A stretch of 64,000 nt of DNA, from NCBI RefSeq assembly GCF_001952855.1, contig NZ_LPNO01000052.1, positions 96,187 to 160,186 on the forward strand. The letters are read 5' to 3'. The position numbers and the translations under genes were made by a program. The DNA comes from Pseudomonas sp. ATCC PTA-122608 (GTDB lineage: Bacteria > Pseudomonadota > Gammaproteobacteria > Pseudomonadales > Pseudomonadaceae). This document shows positions 25,221 to 33,362 of this stretch, one piece after another (within the stretch, counting starts at the first letter, position 1; the number at the start of each line of letters is the position of its first letter). A model generated the notes under the pieces. It was not told the origin of the DNA. It searched no databases and was given only the letters and a program-made list of their open reading frames with translations.

Positions 25221-26372
25221 ATGTCTGCGCACAAGACCGCACTGCTCAGTGCCCTGACCACCGCGCTGCTGGCCAGTGTCAGTATCCAGGCCGCCGAACC
25301 GCTCAAGGCGGTCGGCGCCGGCGAAGGCCAGTTGGATATCGTCGCCTGGCCCGGCTATATCGAACGTGGCGAAAGCGACAAGAACTACGACTGGGTCACC
25401 GGTTTCGAAAAAGAGACCGGCTGCAAGGTCAACGTCAAGACCGCCGCCACCTCTGACGAGATGGTGAGCTTGATGGCCAAGGGCGGCTACGACCTGGTCA
25501 CCGCGTCGGGCGATGCCTCGCTGCGCCTGATCGGCGGCAAGCGCGTGCAGCCGATCAACACCTCGCTAATTCCCAACTGGAAGAACATCGACCCGCGCCT
25601 CAAAGATGCGCCGTGGTATGTCGTCGGCCAGCAAACGTACGGCACGCCGTACCAATGGGGCCCGAACGTGTTGATGTACAACACCAACGTGTTCAAGACC
25701 GCGCCCACCAGCTGGAACGTGGTGTTTGAAGCGCAGAACCTGCCGGACGGCAAGCCAAACAAAGGCCGTGTGCAGGCCTATGACGGCCCGATCTACATCG
25801 CCGATGCGGCTTTGTACCTCAAGGCTACCAAGCCGGAACTGGGCATCCAGAGCCCGTACGAACTGACCGAAACCCAGTACAAGGCCGTGCTCGACCTGTT
25901 GCGCGCCCAGCAACCGTTGATCCACCGCTACTGGCACGACACCACCGTACAAATGAGTGACTTCAAGAACGAAGGTGTGGTGGCGTCCAGCGCGTGGCCG
26001 TACCAGGTCAACGGCCTGGTCAACGAGAAACAGCCGATTGCCTCGACCATTCCGAAGGAAGGCGCTACCGGCTGGGCGGACACCACCATGTTGCACGCCG
26101 AAGCCAAGCACCCGAACTGTGCCTATAAGTGGATGGATTGGTCTCTGCAGCCGAAGGTCCAGGGTGACGTGGCCTCGTGGTTCGGTTCGTTGCCGGCGGT
26201 TCCCGCTGCGTGCAAGGAGAGCGAATTGCTCGGCGCAGAGGGTTGCAAGACCAACGGTTTCGACCAGTTCGAGAAGATCGCCTTCTGGAAAACCCCGCAG
26301 GCTGAAGGCGGCAAGTTCGTGCCGTATAGCCGCTGGACCCAGGATTACATCGCGATCATGGGCGGCCGCTAG
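25221..26372 (+). CDS. ydcS: Polyamine ABC transporter, periplasmic binding protein (YdcS-like)
   Basis: A 383-residue solute-binding protein. A signal peptide (ALLSALTTALLASVSIQAAE) is cleaved near residue 25. The mature protein has the spermidine/putrescine-binding fold with IVAWPGYIERG, MAKGGYDLVTASGDASLRLI, YGTPYQWGPNVLMYN and WPYQVNGLVNE, close to E. coli YdcS and the PotD/PotF group. GAGGGAACCCCC before the ATG gives the ribosome site. It is followed by its ATPase and two permeases in the usual order, with a palindromic repeat at 26384-26498 between it and the ATPase that may stabilise the abundant binding-protein message. The exact ligand (spermidine, putrescine or GABA-like) is inferred. 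Confidence 0.9.
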   Translation: MSAHKTALLSALTTALLASVSIQAAEPLKAVGAGEGQLDIVAWPGYIERGESDKNYDWVTGFEKETGCKVNVKTAATSDEMVSLMAKGGYDLVTASGDASLRLIGGKRVQPINTSLIPNWKNIDPRLKDAPWYVVGQQTYGTPYQWGPNVLMYNTNVFKTAPTSWNVVFEAQNLPDGKPNKGRVQAYDGPIYIADAALYLKATKPELGIQSPYELTETQYKAVLDLLRAQQPLIHRYWHDTTVQMSDFKNEGVVASSAWPYQVNGLVNEKQPIASTIPKEGATGWADTTMLHAEAKHPNCAYKWMDWSLQPKVQGDVASWFGSLPAVPAACKESELLGAEGCKTNGFDQFEKIAFWKTPQAEGGKFVPYSRWTQDYIAIMGGR

Positions 26373-26383
26373 CCCGCCCTAGT

Positions 26384-26498
26384 TGATCGTTCCCACGCTC
26401 CGCGTGGGAATGCAGCCCTGGACGCTCCGCGTCCGCTTTTAACGTCGTGACGCAGAGCGTCACAGGAGGCGTTCCCACGCTGAGCGTGGGAACGATCA
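26384..26498. repeat. Composite palindromic repeat (CGTTCCCACG family)
   Basis: TGATCGTTCCCACGCTCCGC at 26384 is mirrored by GCTGAGCGTGGGAACGATCA ending at 26498. Inside lie further palindromes, GGACGCTCCGCGTCC and GTGACGCAGAGCGTCAC. It occupies the ydcS-ydcT gap and is a fuller version of the element at 9261-9311. Confidence 0.88.
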
Positions 26499-26551
26499 CC
26501 TCTACCTCCGATTTAATTTTCACAAGACGCGCCTTTTTGGAGCACCGCACC

Positions 26552-27586
26552 ATGACGCTTGCAGTCCAATTCACCCACGTTTCCCGTCAGTTCGGCGAAG
26601 TGAAAGCCGTTGACCGGGTTTCCATCGATATCCAGGACGGCGAGTTCTTTTCCATGCTCGGCCCTTCCGGCTCGGGCAAAACCACGTGCCTGCGCCTGAT
26701 CGCCGGTTTCGAGCAGCCGAGTGCCGGCTCCATCCGCATTCACGGTGAAGAAGCCGCCGGTTTGCCGCCCTATCAACGCGACGTGAACACCGTGTTCCAG
26801 GATTACGCGCTGTTCCCCCACATGAACGTGCGGGACAACGTGGCCTACGGCCTGAAAGTCAAAGGCGTGGGCAAGACCGAACGCCTTGACCGTGCCGAAG
26901 AAGCCCTGGGCATGGTTGCCCTCGGCGGCTACGGCGACCGCAAGCCGGTGCAACTCTCTGGCGGCCAGCGTCAACGGGTGGCCTTGGCCCGTGCGCTGGT
27001 CAATCGTCCTCGTGTGCTGCTGCTCGATGAGCCCTTGGGCGCTCTGGACCTGAAGCTGCGCGAGCAGATGCAAAGCGAACTGAAGAAGTTGCAGCGCCAG
27101 CTCGGCATCACTTTCATCTTCGTCACCCACGACCAGACCGAAGCGCTGTCAATGTCCGACCGCGTGGCGGTGTTCAACAAAGGCCGTATCGAACAGGTCG
27201 ACACCCCGCGCAACCTGTACATGAAGCCCGCCACCACCTTCGTCGCAGAGTTTGTCGGCACCTCCAACGTGATTCGCGGCGAGCTGGCGCAACGCTTGAG
27301 CGGCAACCCGCAGCCGTTCTCGATCCGCCCGGAACACGTGCGTTTCGCCGAAGGCCCGCTGGGCAGTGGCGAAATAGAAGTCAGCGGCCTGCTGCACGAT
27401 ATCCAGTACCAGGGCAGCGCCACCCGCTACGAACTGAAACTGGAAAACGGCCAGGCCCTGAACATCAGCCAGGCCAACAATCAATGGCTGGACACCACCG
27501 CCGGGCATCAGATCGGCCAGTCCATCACCGCGCGCTGGGCGCGGGAAGCCATGACGCCGTTGACCGACATCGCAGGCGAGGTGTGA
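26552..27586 (+). CDS. ydcT: Polyamine ABC transporter ATP-binding protein (YdcT-like)
   Basis: A 344-residue ATPase energising the importer. Walker A is GPSGSGKTT (near residue 39), the Q-loop lies in VFQDYALFPHM, the signature is LSGGQRQR, Walker B is VLLLDEPLGALD, and the switch His is in FVTHDQTEALS. A C-terminal TOBE/MOI regulatory domain follows (FSIRPEHVRFAEG). I start at the ATG at 26552, with GGAG ten bases upstream. A longer reading from 26447 would translate part of the palindromic repeat (TQSVTGGVPTLSVGT) and is rejected. The stop is one base before the first permease ATG. Confidence 0.93.
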   Translation: MTLAVQFTHVSRQFGEVKAVDRVSIDIQDGEFFSMLGPSGSGKTTCLRLIAGFEQPSAGSIRIHGEEAAGLPPYQRDVNTVFQDYALFPHMNVRDNVAYGLKVKGVGKTERLDRAEEALGMVALGGYGDRKPVQLSGGQRQRVALARALVNRPRVLLLDEPLGALDLKLREQMQSELKKLQRQLGITFIFVTHDQTEALSMSDRVAVFNKGRIEQVDTPRNLYMKPATTFVAEFVGTSNVIRGELAQRLSGNPQPFSIRPEHVRFAEGPLGSGEIEVSGLLHDIQYQGSATRYELKLENGQALNISQANNQWLDTTAGHQIGQSITARWAREAMTPLTDIAGEV

Positions 27587-27587
27587 C

Positions 27588-28517
27588 ATGAGCCTGGCCC
27601 TGTCCCAACCCCCGATGCGCAGGTTTTCCAACCTGCTGTACAAGAAGCCCAACCTGTACCTGTCGTTGCTGCTGGTGCCGCCGCTGATCTGGTTCGGTGC
27701 GATCTACCTGGGTTCGCTGCTGACCTTGCTGTGGCAAGGCTTCTATACGTTTGATGACTTCACCATGGCGGTCACGCCGGACCTGACCCTGGCCAACTTC
27801 GCCGCCCTGTTCCAGCCATCGAACTTCGACATCATCGTGCGCACCTTGAGCATGGCGATTGTGGTGTCGATCGCCAGTGCCGTGGTGGCCTTCCCCATCG
27901 CCTATTACATGGCGCGCTACACCACGGGCAAGACCAAGGCGTTTTTCTACATCGCGGTGATGATGCCGATGTGGGCCAGCTACATCGTCAAGGCCTACGC
28001 CTGGACCCTGCTGCTGGCCAAGGGCGGCGTGGCGCAGTGGTTCGTGCAGCACCTGGGCCTGGAGCCGGCGCTGCAATTCATCATGGGCATTCCCGGCGTG
28101 GGCGGCAGCACCTTGAGCACCTCGCACCTGGGGCGGTTCATGGTGTTTGTGTACATCTGGTTGCCGTTCATGATTCTGCCGATCCAGGCCTCGCTTGAAC
28201 GCCTGCCGCCGTCGTTGCTGCAAGCCTCGGCCGACCTCGGCGCCAAGCCGCGCCAGACCTTCATGCAAGTGATTTTGCCGCTGTCGGTGCCGGGGATTGC
28301 GGCGGGTTCGATCTTCACCTTCTCGCTGACCCTGGGCGACTTCATCGTGCCGCAACTGGTGGGCCCACCGGGTTACTTCGTCGGCGGCATGGTCTACGCC
28401 CAGCAAGGCGCTATCGGCAACATGCCCATGGCCGCTGCATTCACCTTGGTGCCGATCGTGCTGATCGCGGTTTACCTGTCCATCGTCAAACGTCTGGGGG
28501 CCTTCGATGCACTCTGA
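27588..28517 (+). CDS. ydcU: Polyamine ABC transporter permease 1 (YdcU-like)
   Basis: A 309-residue inner membrane permease with six predicted spanning segments, the first near residues 23-48 (LYLSLLLVPPLIWFGAIYLG). The ABC permease EAA-type loop is seen as LLQASADLGAKPRQTFMQVI, which contacts the ATPase. It begins one base after the ATPase stop and its end overlaps the next permease by 11 bases, so the genes are translationally coupled. It pairs with YdcV to form the membrane channel of the importer. Confidence 0.92.
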   Translation: MSLALSQPPMRRFSNLLYKKPNLYLSLLLVPPLIWFGAIYLGSLLTLLWQGFYTFDDFTMAVTPDLTLANFAALFQPSNFDIIVRTLSMAIVVSIASAVVAFPIAYYMARYTTGKTKAFFYIAVMMPMWASYIVKAYAWTLLLAKGGVAQWFVQHLGLEPALQFIMGIPGVGGSTLSTSHLGRFMVFVYIWLPFMILPIQASLERLPPSLLQASADLGAKPRQTFMQVILPLSVPGIAAGSIFTFSLTLGDFIVPQLVGPPGYFVGGMVYAQQGAIGNMPMAAAFTLVPIVLIAVYLSIVKRLGAFDAL

Positions 28518-29316
28518 AAAAGCCTCACTCAGTTTAAAAATCGCGGCTTGGGGTGGGTTGGTTTTCCTGCACTTCCCGATCCTGATCATCTTCCTCTACG
28601 CCTTCAACACCGAAGAGGCAGCCTTCAGCTTTCCACCCCAGGGCTTCACCCTGAAGTGGTTCAGCGTGGCCTTCTCGCGGCCGGACGTGCTGGAAGCCAT
28701 CAAGCTGTCGCTGCAAATCGCCGCCATCGCCACGCTGATTGCGATGGTGCTCGGCACCCTGGCGTCGGCGGCGTTGTATCGCCGGGAGTTCTTCGGCAAG
28801 CAAGGCATCTCGCTGATGCTGATCCTGCCGATTGCACTGCCGGGGATCATCACCGGTATCGCGTTGCTGGCGACCTTCAAGACCCTGGGGATTGAACCGG
28901 GGATGTTCACCATCATCGTCGGCCACGCCACCTTCTGCGTGGTGATCGTCTACAACAACGTGATCGCGCGCTTGCGCCGCACTTCCCACAGCCTGATCGA
29001 AGCCTCGATGGACCTCGGTGCCGACGGCTGGCAGACCTTCCGCTACATCATCATGCCCAACCTCGGCTCGGCGTTGCTGGCAGGCGGCATGCTGGCGTTT
29101 GCGCTGTCGTTCGACGAAATCATCGTCACCACCTTCACCGCCGGCCACGAGCGCACCTTGCCGCTGTGGCTGCTCAACCAGTTGAGCCGGCCACGGGATG
29201 TGCCGGTGACCAACGTGGTGGCGATGCTGGTGATGATCGTGACGATGTTCCCGATTCTGGGTGCCTATTACCTGACCCGCGGCGGCGAAAGCGTGGCCGG
29301 TAGTGGCGGTAAATAA
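28507..29316 (+). CDS. ydcV: Polyamine ABC transporter permease 2 (YdcV-like)
   Basis: A 269-residue inner membrane permease, again with about six spanning segments. The first is near residues 13-35 (AWGGLVFLHFPILIIFLYAF) and the ATPase-contact loop is LIEASMDLGADGWQTFRYII. It is shorter than its partner because it lacks the long N-terminal lead, as usual for PotC/YdcV-type subunits. The start lies inside the end of ydcU. It is separated from the second aldehyde dehydrogenase gene by a REPIN at 29352-29445. Confidence 0.92.
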   Translation: MHSEKASLSLKIAAWGGLVFLHFPILIIFLYAFNTEEAAFSFPPQGFTLKWFSVAFSRPDVLEAIKLSLQIAAIATLIAMVLGTLASAALYRREFFGKQGISLMLILPIALPGIITGIALLATFKTLGIEPGMFTIIVGHATFCVVIVYNNVIARLRRTSHSLIEASMDLGADGWQTFRYIIMPNLGSALLAGGMLAFALSFDEIIVTTFTAGHERTLPLWLLNQLSRPRDVPVTNVVAMLVMIVTMFPILGAYYLTRGGESVAGSGGK

Positions 29317-29351
29317 CTGACAACACATTGCCACTGAAGGAATGAGATTCA

Positions 29352-29445
29352 AATGTGGGAGCGGGCTTGCTCGCGAAAGCGGTGTATCAGTCACGTGATG
29401 TATCAACTGAAAGACCGCATTCGCGAGCAAGCCCGCTCCCACACT
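29352..29445. repeat. REPIN (TGTGGGAGCGGGC family)
   Basis: AAATGTGGGAGCGGGCTTGC on the left is mirrored by GCAAGCCCGCTCCCACACTT on the right, around a loop of about 45 bases. It lies between ydcV and the second aldehyde dehydrogenase and could cause differential stability of an otherwise continuous transcript. Confidence 0.92.
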
Positions 29446-29494
29446 TGAACCGGTTTCGGCAGGGGAAACGATGCAGCTTTAAGAGGACTGAACC

Positions 29495-30919
29495 ATGCAA
29501 ACCAAACTGCTGATCAACGGCCATCTGGTCGAAGGTGAAGGCCCGGCGCAGCCGGTGTTCAACCCGGCGCTGGGCCGGGTGCTGGTGGAGATCAAGGAAG
29601 CCAGCGAAGCCCAGGTCGACGCCGCCGTGCGCGCCGCCGACAGCGCCTTTGAAGGCTGGTCGCAAACTCCGCCGAAAGACCGCTCGCTGCTGCTGCTGAA
29701 ACTCGCCGACGCCATCGAAGCCCACGGCGTAGAACTGGCCAAGCTGGAGTCGGACAACTGCGGCAAACCCTACAGCGCCGCGCTGAACGACGAGATCCCG
29801 GCAGTGGCCGATGTGTTCCGTTTCTTCGCCGGCGCCAGCCGCTGCATGAGCGGTTCGGCCGGCGGCGAATACCTGCCGGGCCACACCTCGATGATCCGCC
29901 GCGACCCGGTGGGCGTCATTGCCTCCATCGCGCCGTGGAACTACCCGCTGATGATGGTCGCCTGGAAAATCGCTCCGGCGCTGGCCGCCGGTAATACCGT
30001 GGTGCTCAAGCCGTCGGAACAAACCCCGCTGACCGCGTTGCGCCTGGTGGAACTGGCCGCTGAAATTTTCCCGGCCGGTGTGCTCAACCTGGTGTTTGGT
30101 CGTGGGCCAACCGTTGGCAGCCCGCTGGTGAATCATCCGAAAGTGCGCATGGTGTCGCTGACCGGTTCGATTGCCACCGGTGCCAATATCATTTCCAGCA
30201 CCGCCGACAGCGTCAAACGCATGCACATGGAACTGGGCGGCAAGGCGCCGGTGATCATCTTCAACGACGCCGATATCGACGCGGCCGTGGAAGGCATCCG
30301 TACCTTCGGTTTCTACAACGCTGGCCAGGATTGCACCGCTGCGTGCCGGATTTATGCACAGGCCGATATCTACGATGCGTTTGTCGAGAAGCTCGGCGCG
30401 GCAGTGGCCAGCATCAAATACGGTTTGCAGGATGATCCGGAGACCGAACTGGGCCCGCTGATCACCGCGCAGCATCGCGACCGTGTGACCGGGTTTGTGG
30501 AGCGTGCCGTGGCGCAATCCCATATCCGCCTGGTGACCGGAGGCAAGGCGGTGGAAGGCAACGGGTTCTTCTTTGAGCCGACCGTGTTGGCCGACGCGCA
30601 GCAGGACGATGAGATCGTGCGCCGCGAAGTGTTCGGGCCGGTGGTGTCGGTGACCAAATTCAACGACGAGGCCCAGGTATTGGGCTGGGCCAATGACTCG
30701 GACTACGGCCTGGCGTCGTCGGTCTGGACCGCCGACGTCGGCCGCGCCCACCGCCTGGCTGCGCGCTTGCAGTACGGCTGCACCTGGGTGAACACCCACT
30801 TCATGCTGGTCAGCGAAATGCCTCATGGCGGTCAGAAACTGTCCGGCTATGGCAAGGACATGTCCATGTACGGCCTGGAGGACTACACCACCGTTCGCCA
30901 TGTGATGTTCAAGCACTGA
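29495..30919 (+). CDS. Aminobutyraldehyde dehydrogenase (copy 2, YdcW/PatD-like)
   Basis: A 474-residue NAD(P)-dependent aldehyde dehydrogenase expected to convert 4-aminobutyraldehyde to GABA. Motifs include PWNYPLMMVAWKIAPALAAGN, LKPSEQTPLT with the cofactor lysine, VSLTGSIATG, general-base Glu in MELGGKAPVI, and catalytic Cys in GQDCTAACRIY. Its length is that of E. coli YdcW, and it lacks the 20-residue lead of copy 1 at 23661. GAGG precedes the ATG. It sits directly before spdH, whose product 4-aminobutyraldehyde is its likely substrate. Confidence 0.9.
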   Translation: MQTKLLINGHLVEGEGPAQPVFNPALGRVLVEIKEASEAQVDAAVRAADSAFEGWSQTPPKDRSLLLLKLADAIEAHGVELAKLESDNCGKPYSAALNDEIPAVADVFRFFAGASRCMSGSAGGEYLPGHTSMIRRDPVGVIASIAPWNYPLMMVAWKIAPALAAGNTVVLKPSEQTPLTALRLVELAAEIFPAGVLNLVFGRGPTVGSPLVNHPKVRMVSLTGSIATGANIISSTADSVKRMHMELGGKAPVIIFNDADIDAAVEGIRTFGFYNAGQDCTAACRIYAQADIYDAFVEKLGAAVASIKYGLQDDPETELGPLITAQHRDRVTGFVERAVAQSHIRLVTGGKAVEGNGFFFEPTVLADAQQDDEIVRREVFGPVVSVTKFNDEAQVLGWANDSDYGLASSVWTADVGRAHRLAARLQYGCTWVNTHFMLVSEMPHGGQKLSGYGKDMSMYGLEDYTTVRHVMFKH

Positions 30920-30931
30920 CACCCTTTACCC

Positions 30932-31100
30932 CTGTGGAGCGGGCTCACTGTGGCGAGGGAGCTTGCTCCCGCTGGAGTGCGAAGCGCTCCCAGGATTTTT
31001 GGGGCCGCTACGCAGCCCAGCGGGAGCCCCAGGATTTTTGGGGCCGCTACGCAGCCCAGCGGGAGCAAGCTCCCTCGCCACAGTGAGCCCGCTCCCACAG
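30932..31100. repeat. Compound REPIN with an internal 39-base tandem duplication
   Basis: Outer arms CTGTGGAGCGGG (30932) and CCCGCTCCCACAG (ending 31100) enclose TGTGGCGAGGGAGC-family arms. Within the element, a 39-base unit starting CAGGATTTTTGGGGCCGC occurs twice in tandem (30991 and 31030). It merges two REP families in one long palindrome between the second aldehyde dehydrogenase and spdH. Confidence 0.9.
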
Positions 31101-31138
31101 GGGGTCTCCTAATAACAATAAATAATTCGTAGGTACCC

Positions 31139-33001
31139 ATGGACATCACCCGCCGCGACTTCCTCAACGGCGTCGCCATCACGATTGCCGCCGGCATGAC
31201 CCCGCTGCAAATCCTCCAGGCCGCTCCCGATGGCCGCTACTACCCACCTGGCCTCACCGGCTTGCGTGGCAGCCATGTGGGTTCGTTCGAAATCGCCCAC
31301 CAGATGGGCTGGGAAAAGAAGGTGTTCGACACCGATAAATTGCCGATCACCGAAGACTACGACCTGGTGGTGGTCGGCGGTGGCTTGAGCGGTTTGTCGG
31401 CGGCGTGGTTCTACCGTGAGAAGCATCCAAAGGCGAAGATCCTGATCCTGGAGAACCACGACGACTTCGGCGGGCATGCCAAGCGCAATGAATTCCAGGC
31501 CGGTGGCCGGCTGATCATCGGTTACGGCGGTAGCGAAGCGTTCCAGTCGCCAAACCATCTCTACAGCAAGGAAGTAAACGGGCTGTTGAAGAAACTCGGG
31601 GTGAACATCAAGCGTTTCGAGACCGCCTTCGACCGCCAGTTCTACCCGGGCCTGGGGTTATCCCGCGGGGTGTTCTTCGACAAGGAAAACTTCGGCGAAG
31701 ACAAACTGGTCACCGGCGACCCGACGCCGATGGTGGCCGACGATATCGCCCCGGACCAATTGCATGCGCGCTCCATCAGCGACTTCATCAATGATTTCCC
31801 ATTGCCGGAGGCCGACCGTCAGGCGCTGATCGCCCTGCACGTCGCGCCCAAGGATTACCTGCCGGGCAAGTCCGCTGAAGAAAAGGCCGACTATCTGGCG
31901 GCCACCAGCTACCGCGATTTTCTGCTCAAGGACGTAGGCTTGTCGGAAGGCGCGGTGAAGTACTTCCAGAGTCGCACCAACGACTTCATGGCTCTGAGCA
32001 TTGATGCCGTGGCTTCGGCCGATGCCTACAGCGTGGGTTTCCCGGGCTTTGGCGGCATGAACCTCGCGCCTATCAGCGAAGAAGCTGCCGCAGAAATGGA
32101 AGAGCCCTACATCTACCACTTCCCCGATGGCAACGCGTCCCTCGCTCGGTTGCTGGTGCGTAGCCTGATTCCGGCCGTGGCGCCCGGGCACACCATGGAT
32201 GACATCGTGCTGGCGCCGTTTGACTACGCCAAGCTTGATCAGCCCAAGACGCCGGTACGGGTGCGCCTCAATAGCACGGCAGTCAGTGTGCGTAACGTCG
32301 GCGACGGCGTGCATATCGGCTACAGCCGTGGCGGCCAACTCGCACAGGTACGCGGCAAACGCTGCATCCTGGCGTGCTACAACATGATGATCCCGTACCT
32401 GCTGCGGGACCTGCCAGCGGAACAAGCCCAGGCCCTGAGCCAGAACGTGAAGTACCCGCTGGTCTACACCAAAGTGGTGGTGCGCAACTGGACGTCATTC
32501 CAGAAGCTGGGGGTGCATGAGATTTATGCGGCTACCCAGCCTTACAGCCGGATCAAGCTCGACTACCCGGTAAGCATGGGCGGCTACGAGCACCCACGCG
32601 ACCCGACACAGCCGATTGGTTTGCACATGGTCTACGTGCCCACCAGCCCCAACAGCGGCATGAACGGCCGCGACCAGGCCCGCGCCGGCCGGGGCAAGTT
32701 GTATGGCCAGACATTTGAACAACTGGAAATGCAACTGCGGGATCAACTGCAACGCATGCTCGGCCCGGGCGGTTTCAACCACCAAACCGACATTCTGGCG
32801 ATCACTGTCAACCGTTGGTCACACGGCTATGCGACCTTCTCCAACAGCTTGTTTGACGATGCCGATGAAAGCGAAAAACTGAAGGACCTGGCGCGTAAGC
32901 CGCTGGGGCATGTGAGCATCGCCAACTCGGATGCGGCGTGGAGTGCGTATGCCCATGCGGCGATTGATGAGGCGTATCGGGCGGTTGGAGAAGTGGGCTA
33001 A
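31139..33001 (+). CDS. spdH: Spermidine dehydrogenase, Tat-exported flavoprotein
   Basis: A 620-residue FAD enzyme matching, from memory, SpdH (PA3713) of P. aeruginosa in length and N terminus. It cleaves spermidine to 1,3-diaminopropane and 4-aminobutyraldehyde. The N terminus MDITRRDFLNGVAITIAAGM is a Tat-type signal (RRDFL), implying export of the folded flavoprotein. The dinucleotide fold is VVVGGGLSGLSAAWFYREKH near residues 80-100, followed by ILILENHDDFGGHAKRNEF. The C-terminal part (TVNRWSHGYATFSN) resembles amine-oxidase-type flavoproteins. It ends the cluster of importer and aldehyde dehydrogenases. A terminal REPIN follows. Confidence 0.9.
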   Translation: MDITRRDFLNGVAITIAAGMTPLQILQAAPDGRYYPPGLTGLRGSHVGSFEIAHQMGWEKKVFDTDKLPITEDYDLVVVGGGLSGLSAAWFYREKHPKAKILILENHDDFGGHAKRNEFQAGGRLIIGYGGSEAFQSPNHLYSKEVNGLLKKLGVNIKRFETAFDRQFYPGLGLSRGVFFDKENFGEDKLVTGDPTPMVADDIAPDQLHARSISDFINDFPLPEADRQALIALHVAPKDYLPGKSAEEKADYLAATSYRDFLLKDVGLSEGAVKYFQSRTNDFMALSIDAVASADAYSVGFPGFGGMNLAPISEEAAAEMEEPYIYHFPDGNASLARLLVRSLIPAVAPGHTMDDIVLAPFDYAKLDQPKTPVRVRLNSTAVSVRNVGDGVHIGYSRGGQLAQVRGKRCILACYNMMIPYLLRDLPAEQAQALSQNVKYPLVYTKVVVRNWTSFQKLGVHEIYAATQPYSRIKLDYPVSMGGYEHPRDPTQPIGLHMVYVPTSPNSGMNGRDQARAGRGKLYGQTFEQLEMQLRDQLQRMLGPGGFNHQTDILAITVNRWSHGYATFSNSLFDDADESEKLKDLARKPLGHVSIANSDAAWSAYAHAAIDEAYRAVGEVG

Positions 33002-33029
33002 TCCCGGCTTTCCTGAAGAAAGAGGTTGT

Positions 33030-33163
33030 TGTGGCGAGGGAGCTTGCTCCCGCTGGGCTGCGCAGCAGCCCCAAACCAGGCGATCGAGATATTCCTGAAA
33101 GATTTCGATCGCCTGAGCCGGGGTCGCTTCGCGACCCAACGGGAGCAAGCTCCCTCGCCACAC
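33030..33163. repeat. REPIN (TGTGGCGAGGGAGC family) with secondary palindrome
   Basis: TGTGGCGAGGGAGCTTGCTC at 33030 is mirrored by GGGAGCAAGCTCCCTCGCCA ending at 33163. The loop holds its own inverted repeat, AGGCGATCGAGAT and ATTTCGATCGCCT. It fills the first part of the 361-base gap between spdH and opgD; the remaining 200 bases up to opgD show no gene and presumably carry the opgD promoter. Confidence 0.9.
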
Positions 33164-33362
33164 GGCTCCCGCAGAAACGTCTTGTTTCACATGCACTGCC
33201 ATCAACCCGCCATCAATCATTTTTCCTTCCGCACCGAACCGCTTAAGCTATTTGGCATCTGTTTAATGTCCGTTGCGTTTGGCCGAAGGCATGTCCGAAC
33301 CGTTTTCCTTGATCCAGCACGTGCCAGGAACGGCGCGGGATTGTTCACGACAGGTTGTATTT

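Noticed and set aside
30991..31068. Tandem 39-base repeat considered as CRISPR-like
   Set aside because: Only two adjacent copies without spacers and inside a REPIN; no cas genes.
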